From positions 1 through 64,000 of the forward strand of contig JAVBIX010000053.1 in assembly GCA_030756895.1 (NCBI GenBank): a DNA stretch of 64,000 nucleotides. Direction: 5' to 3'. The position numbers and the translations under genes are program-made. The DNA comes from Synechococcus sp. SP2 MAG (GTDB taxonomy: Bacteria; Cyanobacteriota; Cyanobacteriia; PCC-6307; Cyanobiaceae). Below are positions 1 to 8,078 of this stretch, piece by piece (the first letter of the stretch is position 1; every line of letters begins with the position of its first letter). Below the pieces are notes generated by a model. It was not told where the DNA came from. It did no database searches and worked only from the letters and a program-made list of their open reading frames with translations.

Positions 1-692
1 CTGATTGTGTCTGCAGCAGACCAAGCGTAGAGGTCGTCAAAGCTGGTCACACCCGACCACGTTGCTAGGGCAACCATTCCCATCAAGAGCATCACATCAC
101 CAACGCGCTTGGTGAGGAATGCATCTCTTGCCGCAGTCACTACGAGGGGTTGGGCGTACCAAAAACCCACCAAGAGGTAGGTCGAGAGAGTGAGCATTTC
201 CAGCAGAAAATAGCTCTGGAACAAGGAGTCGCTCAAAACAACCCCTGACATCGCCCCCTCGAAGAAGCCCAGCAAGGCAAAGAACCTTGCTAGCGCCCAC
301 TCCTTATCGAGATAGCCAAGGGAATACAACTGAGAGAAAAAGCTCAAACCCGTGATCAGCTCAAGAGCAGACACATTGGTTAGAGAGAGGCTGAAGCTGA
401 TCTCAAGATTGAGATCGGCCACATTCAGCCATGGAAACGTCAGAAGGGTCGGTCCACCTGCCATGACGTCGCGCAGCACAAGGCTTCCATGGATGAAAGC
501 AAGCAATGTGAGCAGGATGTTGAGATAGGCCGCAGGCCGATGGGAATCACGCCGAAAGACCCCCAAAGCCCAAGGCAGTGAAACCAACATCCCAGCGAAC
601 CCGTAGAGCGGGATCAACCAGGCGGTTTGCAGAGGCAGCGTTGCAGCTGAGATCAAAAGAAACGGGGCGGTTGCGCCGTTGAGAGGAATGAT
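1..692 (-). CDS. ndhF4: NAD(P)H-quinone oxidoreductase subunit 5-like (NdhF4 type), CO2-uptake NDH-1, partial
   Basis: Read on the minus strand, the frame is open from an in-frame stop at about 715 to the left window edge, so only the N-terminal ~220 residues are present. It encodes hydrophobic helices with NdhF/NuoL-family signatures, including LEMLTLSTYLLVGFWYAQP followed by AARDAFLTKRVGD near the edge. The family is the proton-pumping membrane subunit of NDH-1. The location directly downstream of a cso operon is inferred to mean the constitutive CO2-hydrating complex (NdhD4/NdhF4/CupB class), which supplies bicarbonate to carboxysomes. No ATG or GTG lies near the N-terminus. The start may be ATT/ATC near 690 or TTG at 656, so the 5' end is uncertain. 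It lies about 45 bases after csoS1E and is probably cotranscribed with it. Confidence 0.85.
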   Translation of the reverse strand, partial: MIPLNGATAPFLLISAATLPLQTAWLIPLYGFAGMLVSLPWALGVFRRDSHRPAAYLNILLTLLAFIHGSLVLRDVMAGGPTLLTFPWLNVADLNLEISFSLSLTNVSALELITGLSFFSQLYSLGYLDKEWALARFFALLGFFEGAMSGVVLSDSLFQSYFLLEMLTLSTYLLVGFWYAQPLVVTAARDAFLTKRVGDVMLLMGMVALATWSGVTSFDDLYAWSAADTI

Positions 693-735
693 GGGCCGGG
701 AATCTAAACGGAGTTAGACAGCGGTGAGTTATTAC

Positions 736-1275
736 TCACATCCGCCGCGTGACATTGGTACAGGAAAGAGCTGGCTCCACTTCATCATGAGGACGAGCAA
801 TGATGTGAGCAGCAACAAGGCCGTCTCCAACCCGTTCACAGGCATCAGCTCCTGCGCGCACGGCAGCATTCACAGCTCCGGTCTCTCCACGGACCATCAC
901 TGTGACGTATCCACCACCGACGTATTCACGACTGATCAGCTGCACCTCCGCAGCTTTCGTCATTGCATCGGCGGCCTCAATCGCAGGCACCATGCCTCGG
1001 GTCTCAATCATGCCAAGGGCAATACCGAATGCGCGCCTTGGAACAGGGCTTGAAGAAGCCTGAAGGGAAGACCCTTTTCCACTACCGCCACTTGTAGGTG
1101 TACCTCGAGAGCTGCTGCGAGCTGGAGAGCTGGCTATAGGAGCAGAAGCGCTCGTGACAGGCTTCACATCAACAGTCGCTTTTGCTGCTGCTGAGGTGGG
1201 GGTAGCGGCTTTGGTAGACGGTGTTGATGCAGCGGAGTCTGCGCTGGACCGACGACGGGGTGAAGGAGTGGCCAT
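736..1275 (-). CDS. csoS1E: Carboxysome shell protein CsoS1E (BMC domain with long low-complexity N-terminal tail)
   Basis: The protein has 179 residues. Residues 1-82 are rich in Ser, Ala, Thr, Pro, Arg and Lys and look disordered. Residues ~83-170 form a BMC (bacterial microcompartment) domain that differs from CsoS1 of this operon at only seven of roughly 88 aligned positions. BMC hexamers tile the shell facets, and pore residues around the SREYVGGG region are kept. Such tailed paralogues are known in marine Synechococcus and some Prochlorococcus as CsoS1E; the role of the tail is unknown. It starts at an ATG (1275), 46 bases after csoS4B, and is the last shell gene of the operon. The tail is basic and Ser-rich, so it might contact cargo or CsoS2 (inference). 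Confidence 0.88.
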   Translation of the reverse strand: MATPSPRRRSSADSAASTPSTKAATPTSAAAKATVDVKPVTSASAPIASSPARSSSRGTPTSGGSGKGSSLQASSSPVPRRAFGIALGMIETRGMVPAIEAADAMTKAAEVQLISREYVGGGYVTVMVRGETGAVNAAVRAGADACERVGDGLVAAHIIARPHDEVEPALSCTNVTRRM

Positions 1276-1321
1276 TGGATGGATTGCGTTGAAGTGGGAC
1301 GGAGAGCAGAACGTGAATTAG

Positions 1322-1573
1322 TTATCCATCTGGCAACCAATGGTCGATGATTCCGCCGATGGTGAGATCTGTGAGAACAGTGTTGTCAGGACAGGCGTGT
1401 CGTGCAGCAGAACCACTAGCGGTAAACACCCAGTTGCCTTCTCGCGCGCCGACAGGATCAACTGCAACAAGCTTTTTGCCCTTGTTGTTTTTAAGGATTC
1501 GCAGGTGCATATGGTCCAAACCTCCGACGCGGAAAGTACAGACCAGAGTCCCCATCACCTGCATGATTTCCAT
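1322..1573 (-). CDS. csoS4B: Carboxysome vertex protein CsoS4B (BMV pentamer)
   Basis: This 83-residue EutN/CcmL-family (Pfam03319) protein forms pentamers that cap the twelve vertices of the icosahedral shell. Visible family features are the N-terminal MQVMGTLVCTFRV strand, the KKLVAVDPVGAREGNWV core and the C-terminal DLTIGGIIDHW. The start ATG at 1573 shares its A with the TAA stop of csoS4A, giving translational coupling and the expected length. A longer upstream reading would overlap csoS4A by 54 bases and has no family counterpart. It is paralogous to csoS4A, and the two together are typical of alpha-carboxysomes. Confidence 0.93.
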   Translation of the reverse strand: MEIMQVMGTLVCTFRVGGLDHMHLRILKNNKGKKLVAVDPVGAREGNWVFTASGSAARHACPDNTVLTDLTIGGIIDHWLPDG

Positions 1574-1857
1574 TAGCTCTTCGCCTCTTTCGACGAAGAC
1601 GATGGCTTCGGTGGATCGGGATCCCAATGGTCAATGATCCCAACAATTGTGAGATCGCTGGGATACGACTTACTTCCTGCAGCTTCCCTAGCCGCAGAGC
1701 TGCTGACGCAAATCACCCAATCACCTGGCTTCGCACCAACAGCGTCAACGGCAACTTTTTGGCTGCTGCCGTCTAGAACAACCTGAAGGTGCTTGTGTTC
1801 GAAATCAGGAATGCGATTGGTAGAAACCAGTGGCTTGATGACCTTGACGATAAGCAT
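1573..1857 (-). CDS. csoS4A: Carboxysome vertex protein CsoS4A (BMV pentamer)
   Basis: This 94-residue CcmL/EutN-family pentameric vertex protein shows MLIVKVIKPLVSTNRI at the start, QKVAVDAVGAKPGDWV in the core and DLTIVGIIDHWD near the end, followed by a short charged tail rich in Pro, Ser and Lys. In alpha-carboxysomes CsoS4A and CsoS4B close the shell; losing them yields leaky shells (known from the family). It lies two bases after csoS3 and overlaps csoS4B by one base, so it is embedded in the cso operon. The C-terminal PPKPSSSSKEAKS extension is longer than in CsoS4B. Confidence 0.94.
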   Translation of the reverse strand: MLIVKVIKPLVSTNRIPDFEHKHLQVVLDGSSQKVAVDAVGAKPGDWVICVSSSAAREAAGSKSYPSDLTIVGIIDHWDPDPPKPSSSSKEAKS

Positions 1858-1859
1858 GA

Positions 1860-3659
1860 TCAGTGAGCCTCCTGAACAGCAGGATCGAGTGTGGACCCTA
1901 CAATTTCTGCAGGGGATGTTTGACTTCGATCCCGGATGGTTAAACAGGTATGAATTAAACCATCACGAACCAGGTTTGAGTATCGATCTGAAATAGCCGC
2001 ATTAACTCTCTGACAATCTGAGATAGCTCGTTCGCGCGCACCAGGAACGGAACTGGAGTAATCGAAACGGATCACAACAGGTATAGGCAGATCACGCGAA
2101 ACGTTTAAGCCCTTGAAAATTTTCACACCAACGTCCAAGTCTGGTGCGCCCTCTTCGACGGTATCTAGGTGGGCAAAATAAGTGAGATTTCGTAAATGGA
2201 CTTCTTTAAAACCGATTCCTACCCCAATAAAACGTTCTGCATGGCCCGCATCTGGATAAGGGCCACCATGAAGCTCAGATACATAATCAATCTGAGAAAT
2301 ATTGTTGGCCAATAAGCGAGTCATTAATGCCACCATTCCCGTATCCATCGCTCCCGGCGCACCAGATTCAACAGCTTCAGCAATCTGAATCAGCGCCTGA
2401 TCGGGAGACATCGTTGACGTTGCCTCATAAAGATCCTGAGCTGACACCCATCGATCTAACTGAGTTGAACTATCGCTTGCGGGTGGGTGAACCCTGATTG
2501 CATCAGTATCGGTATCGAGTCCAATCAACAACAGGTCAACGGAAGCACCGCAACAAAAGCTGTTTTCAACAGCCTGTCGAAAATCAAGAAGGCGCTGATA
2601 TCCAGCAGAGGCTGCCAATTTGTCATCACTTCCATGGGCAGCGCAGCCCTGATGGCTCGGATCCAAGGAGCTGAAGTGATAAGTCACGACCTTGAGGTAA
2701 CGGGTGTCTTGGCTGGCAGCATTAGGGAGGGACTCGCGATAACGCCGATGTTCCGTCTTGACCCATCTATTAACGGTATTTTCGACGTCAAACATGGCTC
2801 CGGCATGGGAGCGGCGACGCACTGAACTGAACGGAATCCGTAAGGCGTAGGCAATGGAATGAGCCAGCCGACCATCCGCACAAGGCGTCACATCGAGGAG
2901 ATGGAAACCGCAATCAAGAAGAAAACGCTCAAACGTCTTTGCCGCTTCACTCCCTGAAGAGGCCGCGAGAGGATCGTGCTGAAAAAAACAATCACTAAAA
3001 ACACGGTGCGACTCAAAAACACACCATGCGTAGAGCGCTCTCATATCCAAAGGACGGACCCAGGCACACTCAAGGATGTGCTTTGGCAAGTCAAATCCAA
3101 GCTCTCGACAAGCTAAAAGCTGTGCCTGATCAATAAAATCAGCATGATGTTGAAGCGCTGAAATCTTTTGAAGGACAGGAATAATCCTTTCGAAGCGCCC
3201 TTTAACTTCCAACTCGTAGACCCGTAAATGGTCATTAGCAACCTGATCAGTTAAAGGATGCAAGCGTTTAGAGACTGGACGGTTGGATGTTGAGCGGTTA
3301 GCAGAAGGGAGAGTCGTTCCTAACTGTCTCGAGCGATTCGAACTGCTCGATAGTGCACTGGACGACTTTTGATCCCTACGTACCCAGCCGGGTTGTTGCG
3401 GAACTGAACGCCTGCTGTCTTGACTTGTCCTGACGCGCCCGGCACCAAGGGTGCCTTGAGCCAAGACGGCTGCCTTTCCCGAAGTCGTGAGCGCTCTGCG
3501 TCTTTCAAGCGAGGCAGCACGGGCCGTAAGCGGATTGAGATCAGCTTGCTTGGGATCAGAGGAACCCGAAGACTCAGCACTCTCTTGTTGCAACTGACGT
3601 CGAGTAGGAGCGGTGGGGGAAAGAGGTCGCCCACCGCGGGAAGGCACAGAGCGGACCAT
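1860..3659 (-). CDS. csoSCA: Carboxysomal carbonic anhydrase CsoSCA (CsoS3)
   Basis: This 599-residue enzyme converts bicarbonate to CO2 inside the carboxysome next to RuBisCO. The zinc site typical of CsoSCA is visible: CADGR (Cys260, Asp262, Arg264), then His328 and Cys339 spaced by 11 residues in HFSSLDPSHQGC. Residues 1-~135 are low-complexity and basic. Within them, residues ~47-84 (LERRRALTTSGKAA then GRVRTSQDSRR) closely resemble the first CsoS2 N-repeat, so this segment probably docks RuBisCO. A helical domain, the catalytic domain and a C-terminal pseudo-catalytic domain follow, giving the normal family length. It sits 7 bases after csoS2 and 2 bases before csoS4A. Confidence 0.96.
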   Translation of the reverse strand: MVRSVPSRGGRPLSPTAPTRRQLQQESAESSGSSDPKQADLNPLTARAASLERRRALTTSGKAAVLAQGTLGAGRVRTSQDSRRSVPQQPGWVRRDQKSSSALSSSSNRSRQLGTTLPSANRSTSNRPVSKRLHPLTDQVANDHLRVYELEVKGRFERIIPVLQKISALQHHADFIDQAQLLACRELGFDLPKHILECAWVRPLDMRALYAWCVFESHRVFSDCFFQHDPLAASSGSEAAKTFERFLLDCGFHLLDVTPCADGRLAHSIAYALRIPFSSVRRRSHAGAMFDVENTVNRWVKTEHRRYRESLPNAASQDTRYLKVVTYHFSSLDPSHQGCAAHGSDDKLAASAGYQRLLDFRQAVENSFCCGASVDLLLIGLDTDTDAIRVHPPASDSSTQLDRWVSAQDLYEATSTMSPDQALIQIAEAVESGAPGAMDTGMVALMTRLLANNISQIDYVSELHGGPYPDAGHAERFIGVGIGFKEVHLRNLTYFAHLDTVEEGAPDLDVGVKIFKGLNVSRDLPIPVVIRFDYSSSVPGARERAISDCQRVNAAISDRYSNLVRDGLIHTCLTIRDRSQTSPAEIVGSTLDPAVQEAH

Positions 3660-3666
3660 TAGTTGA

Positions 3667-6054
3667 TCAGCCTCGCGCTCCGCCTGAGACGGTAATCAGC
3701 GAACCCTTTGAAGTACTGCCACTGGAACCTGTGACACGACTTTCAGGCCATTCAGACTGCTCGTTGCGCTTTCGTTCGGAAGGGGGCATTCCCATCATTG
3801 ATCCCGAACGGCTGGGGTTACGACGACGAGCGGAGACGCCTTCGGTACCCGTCACATGTTCGCCCCGATCCCAGTCATCACCAGTAACTTTGGTGGAAGA
3901 GCCTTCACCTGTGACCCGAGAAGCAAGTTCTTGAGTAGCGACTACAACCTGAGGGGTGGTGGGTTGAAATTGACGTTGGTCTTGACGTTGGCTGTGACGC
4001 TCCTGAAATTCGCGATTATCAAATCGGAATTGCTCCGTGCCGGTGATTTTCCCACCGGCCAAATCAAAAGGGCCCGTAATACGGCTGCTGTCTTCGTAAG
4101 CGGTACCCGTAACGCCTTTGCTGGTGTCACGCTGTTGCTGCGCTGCACGGGCAGGAGAAACCACGCTGAATCGAGTCCAACTCGACCCTTCTGGTGATTG
4201 ACCATGCGTATCTGTCCCAAGGGGTGCCTCAGCACCACAAGCTGCTGAGAGCTGATCGGCACCGATATAAGGAGTACCGGTCACAGCTTCACAAGCGCCG
4301 CGTTCGCCACCTGTCATCACTCCTCCAATACCTGGTTGAAGGCCTGTCATCGGAGAAGAAGGGGTGCCGGGACGGACAGGCGTCCGTTCTCGAATCGCCT
4401 GAACAGCGGAGTTACCGCAGTATTGACCTGCTTGCTCAAGGCCTGCATAAGGGGTACCTGTTACTGCTTTGCAGCTTCCAGGTTCATCGCCCGTGACTTT
4501 TTCAGAGCGCCCTGTGCTGGTCCCACTCACAACTTGGTTGCGGTTAGTGATGCTGAATCCAACCTTCGCGGGTTCTGGCTCTGGCTTGGCTCCACAGAAC
4601 GAATTGACTTGTTCGGCACTGATGTACTGATTGCCAGTTACGCGCTTACAAGATCCAGGTTCATCGCCAGTCACACTCGATGAACGACCAAGCATCGTGC
4701 CGGTAACACCTGTTCCAGTAAGGGTTTCAGACAGGCCAACCTTCGCAGCTGGACGCCCTTCAGGAAGAGGATCAGATCCTAAATATTGATCACCAGTTAA
4801 AGAGCGGTTCGCACCGGCTTCATTACCAGTCACGCTGGAGGATCGCCCTACCATCACGCCGCTTACTGGGCGCCCTTGCTGCGTCAAGCTATGGCCAACT
4901 TTGCGTGGTGAAGGATTGGTACCACCGCAATACATGGCACTTTGGTTCGCCGAGATGTATTCGGTACCTGTCACGCTTTTACAAGTGCCGGGCTCATCAC
5001 CAGTCACTTTCTCCGAGCGACCAACCTCGTTGCCTGTGACCCGGTTGCCATGGGTTGTGGCAGACACACGAACCTTGGCGGGTGTGGTTGGCGTTGGAGC
5101 GCTCTGACAAAAAGTCTGAAAAACCTCAGCACCGAGATATTCAGTACCAGTAATCGAACGACACGTGCTGGCTTCGTTGCCCGTTGTCTTAACAGAGCGA
5201 TTCGCCTGAGTGCCAGTCACTGTCTGGCCTCCAGTGGTCTCTGACTCACCCACCTTCCAGTGAGCATCAGCGGAGGCAGCTTGCTTAGATCCGTTCCGGT
5301 TCGGGCCTGTTGGACGCGTTATTCCAGCGCTTTGCTTGCTACGAGCTCCGGACTTGGCGCGAAGCTCACGCACTTGCTGAGCCAACTCTCTGCTTGTGAG
5401 GTCAGGATTTGCCTGACGGGCTACTGCAGCAGCGCTTGTGGGTTGTTTACCCGCTGTTTTCCCATGTTTAGACATCGCTTCGCGACGGGCTAAAGCAAGT
5501 GAACGGCTTGGATTATCGATAGCACGACGCTTTGGAGCTTTGCTTCGGCGAGAGGAGTTTTTGGTGGAAAGATCGACAGATGCAGCCTGACGACTCAACC
5601 GAGTTGGTGTTAAAGCTGCATCATTACTTCCACAACCACAATCTTTCTTACTGACTGCAGGAACTGTTGTGGATGAGGTTTTCACTGTTTTACGAGCGAC
5701 ATCAGCACGATTTCTATCTTTGGTGGTATCAGCTGATTTGCCACGACGCGAAAGGGCTTCTCGGCGAACCATCACAAGCTCACGACTTGGTTGACTGACA
5801 GGTTTCACTCGAGAACGGTGAGCTGCTGACGAAGAGGTCAGTGATTGATGTCTTGGTCGCTCTACAGCGACAGGAGTTGCGGCATATGAAGGGGCTGCCG
5901 CGATTGGATCTGGGTTGGTTCGCGTCTTACGGGCATCATCGGCCGACCGAACACGATTGGCACCTGCTGAAACAGCAACGGATGCTTTTTTGCCAGCAGT
6001 AGTGAGAGCCTTACGGCGCTCGAGAGCTAGTTCGCGACTAGAAAGTCTTGCCAT
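3667..6054 (-). CDS. csoS2: Carboxysome assembly scaffold CsoS2
   Basis: This 795-residue intrinsically disordered scaffold links RuBisCO to the shell. Four N-repeats bind RuBisCO: residues ~5-24, 90-108, 183-201 and 221-240, each with a SRELALxRRxAL-type core. Six middle repeats span ~267-607 and carry the VTG/ITG motif series (GRSEKVTGDEPG, VTGTEYI). A C-terminal region to 795 contains VTGDDW and a conserved terminal segment ending LITVSGGARG, which anchors to the shell. Five of six middle repeats carry a Cys pair; the third (about 385-432) has none. A CGCG motif lies at 139-142. The whole protein is in one frame, with no evidence of the programmed frameshift known in Halothiobacillus. It starts at ATG 6054, about 100 bases after rbcS. 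Confidence 0.96.
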   Translation of the reverse strand: MARLSSRELALERRKALTTAGKKASVAVSAGANRVRSADDARKTRTNPDPIAAAPSYAATPVAVERPRHQSLTSSSAAHRSRVKPVSQPSRELVMVRREALSRRGKSADTTKDRNRADVARKTVKTSSTTVPAVSKKDCGCGSNDAALTPTRLSRQAASVDLSTKNSSRRSKAPKRRAIDNPSRSLALARREAMSKHGKTAGKQPTSAAAVARQANPDLTSRELAQQVRELRAKSGARSKQSAGITRPTGPNRNGSKQAASADAHWKVGESETTGGQTVTGTQANRSVKTTGNEASTCRSITGTEYLGAEVFQTFCQSAPTPTTPAKVRVSATTHGNRVTGNEVGRSEKVTGDEPGTCKSVTGTEYISANQSAMYCGGTNPSPRKVGHSLTQQGRPVSGVMVGRSSSVTGNEAGANRSLTGDQYLGSDPLPEGRPAAKVGLSETLTGTGVTGTMLGRSSSVTGDEPGSCKRVTGNQYISAEQVNSFCGAKPEPEPAKVGFSITNRNQVVSGTSTGRSEKVTGDEPGSCKAVTGTPYAGLEQAGQYCGNSAVQAIRERTPVRPGTPSSPMTGLQPGIGGVMTGGERGACEAVTGTPYIGADQLSAACGAEAPLGTDTHGQSPEGSSWTRFSVVSPARAAQQQRDTSKGVTGTAYEDSSRITGPFDLAGGKITGTEQFRFDNREFQERHSQRQDQRQFQPTTPQVVVATQELASRVTGEGSSTKVTGDDWDRGEHVTGTEGVSARRRNPSRSGSMMGMPPSERKRNEQSEWPESRVTGSSGSTSKGSLITVSGGARG

Positions 6055-6083
6055 GTCCGCCCGAGAGTGTCGTCGTGAGTTGA

Positions 6084-6133
6084 AGGGAACAAGTCCCTAC
6101 AGGAAAAGTTGAGCCCTGATCAACTCAGGGCTC
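6084..6133 (-). promoter_or_regulatory. Two hairpins in the rbcS-csoS2 gap
   Basis: The gap holds a perfect 9-bp stem: GAGCCCTGA at 6111-6119 pairs with 6125-6133 around a 5-base loop. On the minus strand it is followed by AACTTTTCC. A second 5-bp stem (6084-6088 with 6094-6098) follows before csoS2. The U-rich tail is short, so this is more likely an attenuator, RNA-processing or RNA-stability element than a full terminator, because the operon continues. This would set RuBisCO well above CsoS2, but that function is inferred. Confidence 0.6.
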
Positions 6134-6153
6134 GAAATCGTGCAGCCGAAGGA

Positions 6154-6495
6154 TCAGCGTCCTTCGAAAACCACGAAGCAGGAGCCTTGACCCTGGGTGT
6201 AGGCGTCGTAGCCAACGATGCGCACGTGATGATCGGGGTATGCGCGATGGCAAGCCTCGAGTTCACTTACAACAACGTTGAGATCCTTCTCACCGAAGAA
6301 GGGGAGCTTCCAATAAGACCAGTAGATGGCCATGGAATTGGAAGGATGGACGTGCTCAACGAGCGGGCTCCAACCTTGGGCAATGATGTAAGCGATCTGG
6401 TCATAGATCTCGTCCTGGGTCATCGGCGGAAGGAAGCCGAATGTCTCCAGGGTGGCGACTGTTTGGTAGTCACCCACGGTGCTCTGAAAAGGCAT
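6154..6495 (-). CDS. rbcS: RuBisCO small subunit (form IA)
   Basis: This is the 113-residue small subunit (also called cbbS) of form IA ribulose-bisphosphate carboxylase/oxygenase. Family features are the N-terminal TFGFLPPMT, YIIAQGWSPLVEHVHP, YWKLPFFGE and the C-terminal VRIVGYDAYTQGQG. It assembles with RbcL as L8S8 in the carboxysome lumen. The ATG at 6495 gives MPFQSTVGDYQT, the usual form IA N-terminus. An in-frame GTG three codons upstream is possible but less likely. It lies about 100 bases downstream of rbcL, with a GC-rich hairpin in the gap. Confidence 0.97.
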   Translation of the reverse strand: MPFQSTVGDYQTVATLETFGFLPPMTQDEIYDQIAYIIAQGWSPLVEHVHPSNSMAIYWSYWKLPFFGEKDLNVVVSELEACHRAYPDHHVRIVGYDAYTQGQGSCFVVFEGR

Positions 6496-6512
6496 GGGGA
6501 TCACGCTTTAAA

Positions 6513-6545
6513 AAAATGTTTTGGCCGGATCAAATTTTTCCGGCC
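6513..6545 (-). promoter_or_regulatory. Intercistronic hairpin between rbcL and rbcS
   Basis: GGCCGGA at 6523-6529 pairs with TCCGGCC at 6539-6545 (7 bp, 9-base A/T loop). In the direction of transcription the stem is followed by AAAACA and then a run of seven T. This resembles a weak Rho-independent terminator or a 3'-end stabilising stem for the rbcL segment. Since rbcS must be expressed, partial read-through or RNA processing is inferred. Confidence 0.55.
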
Positions 6546-6597
6546 GGAGTTATTTCGAGGCTCGGTTAAAGGGTGAAGAATTCACCCCTTGCACCGA

Positions 6598-8010
6598 TCA
6601 CTGAACGTCGAGCTTGTCGACGGTGTCGAACTCAAACTTGATCTCCTTCCAGGTCTCGAGAGCGATGGCCAGCTCAGGGCTGTGCTTACCGGCTTCCATA
6701 AGGATGTCGCGGCTTTCTTTCTCGATCTCACGACCGGCGTTGCGTGCCTTGACGCAGGCCTCGAGGGCCACGCGGTTGGCAGCAGCACCAGCTGCGGATC
6801 CCCAGGGGTGACCGTGGGTACCACCACCGAACTGGAGGACGGAGTCGTCTCCGAAGATGGCAACCAGTGCGGGCATGTGCCACACGTGGATACCGCCGGA
6901 AGCAACGGCGAACACACCAGGCATGGAACCCCAGTCCTGATCAAAGAAGTTGCCGCGGCTGCGATCTTCAGGAACGAAGGATTCACGAAGCTGGTCGATA
7001 TAGCCGAGGGTGGTCTGACGATCACCTTCCAGCTTGCCGACCACGGTGCCAGTGTGGAGTTGGTCACCACCTGACAAACGCAGACACTTGGCGAGAACGC
7101 GGAAGTGAATGCCGTGCTTGGGATGACGGTCAATCACAGCGTGCATGGCACGGTGAATGTGCAGCAACATGCCGTTCTTGCGGCACCACTTCGACAAACC
7201 GGTATTGGCTGTGAAGCCACCGGTAATGAAGTCGTGCATGATGATCGGCTGATTGAGTTCTTTAGCGAACTCAGCGCGCTCATACATCTCTTCAGGAGTG
7301 TTGGCAGTCACGTTGAGGTAGTGACCCTTCCGCTCGCCCGTTTCCTGTTCGGCAATCTTGATGGCTTCCGCAACGAATTCGAAGCGGTTCTGCCAGCGCT
7401 GGAAAGGCTGGGAGTTGATGTTCTCGTCATCTTTGGTGAAGTCCAGACCGCCACGAAGGCACTCATAGACAACACGGCCATAGTTCTTACCGCTCAAACC
7501 AAGCTTTGGCTTGATGGTGCAACCCAGAAGAGGGCGGCCGTACTTGTTCATCCGGTCACGCTCAACGGCAATGCCATTAGGCGGTCCAGCGCAACACTTG
7601 ATAAAAGCAATCGGGAAGCGAATGTCTTCCAGACGCAGGTGGCGCAGGGCTTTGAAGCCAAACACGTTGCCGACCAAGGAGGTCAGAACGTTGGTGATTG
7701 AACCCTCTTCGAACAGGTCGAGGGGGTAAGCGATGAAGGCATAGAAAGCCTCCTTGTCACCGGGGACGTCTTCGATGCGGTAGCAGCGTCCTTTGTAGAA
7801 GTCGAGATCGGTGAGGAGCTCGGACCACACAGTGGACCAGGTACCAGTTGAAGATTCAGCGGCAACAGCAGCTGCTACTTCTTCTTTCGGGACACCGTCT
7901 TGGCCAGTGCACTTGAAGCAGGCCAGCAGGTCAGTGTCTAGGGGAACGTAATCAGGAGTCCAGTAAGTGTCTCTGTACTCCTTGACGCCAGCGTCGTACT
8001 TCTTGCTCAT
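6598..8010 (-). CDS. rbcL: RuBisCO large subunit (form IA)
   Basis: This 470-residue catalytic subunit (also called cbbL) fixes CO2 onto ribulose-1,5-bisphosphate. Visible active-site motifs are TIKPKLGL (Lys167, Lys169), [11 protein letters not shown] with the carbamylated Lys at 193, [12 protein letters not shown] and the loop-6 region KLEGDR. The FxTKDDEN-type sequence, the short N-terminus and the adjacent cso genes mark it as form IA, shared with proteobacterial chemoautotrophs and alpha-cyanobacteria rather than form IB. It lies 68 bases after csoS1 and is transcribed with it. The protein is full length with all key residues present. Confidence 0.98.
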   Translation of the reverse strand: MSKKYDAGVKEYRDTYWTPDYVPLDTDLLACFKCTGQDGVPKEEVAAAVAAESSTGTWSTVWSELLTDLDFYKGRCYRIEDVPGDKEAFYAFIAYPLDLFEEGSITNVLTSLVGNVFGFKALRHLRLEDIRFPIAFIKCCAGPPNGIAVERDRMNKYGRPLLGCTIKPKLGLSGKNYGRVVYECLRGGLDFTKDDENINSQPFQRWQNRFEFVAEAIKIAEQETGERKGHYLNVTANTPEEMYERAEFAKELNQPIIMHDFITGGFTANTGLSKWCRKNGMLLHIHRAMHAVIDRHPKHGIHFRVLAKCLRLSGGDQLHTGTVVGKLEGDRQTTLGYIDQLRESFVPEDRSRGNFFDQDWGSMPGVFAVASGGIHVWHMPALVAIFGDDSVLQFGGGTHGHPWGSAAGAAANRVALEACVKARNAGREIEKESRDILMEAGKHSPELAIALETWKEIKFEFDTVDKLDVQ

Positions 8011-8078
8011 GGATTAATTCCGTTAAGTCGGTAAAGGGAATGAGATGCGCTTCCTCGTCAGAGGGTTAGCTGCAAATC

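Noticed and set aside
4300-5300. CRISPR-like or direct DNA repeats
   Set aside because: The repetition comes from protein-level CsoS2 repeats with variable codons and irregular spacing, not a repeat-spacer array.
3667-6054. Programmed frameshift in csoS2
   Set aside because: The gene is open in one frame over its whole length; the slippery site known in Halothiobacillus is not evident.
6589-7701. Long open frames opposite rbcL on the plus strand
   Set aside because: They are shadows of the rbcL codon bias; no start context or family similarity.
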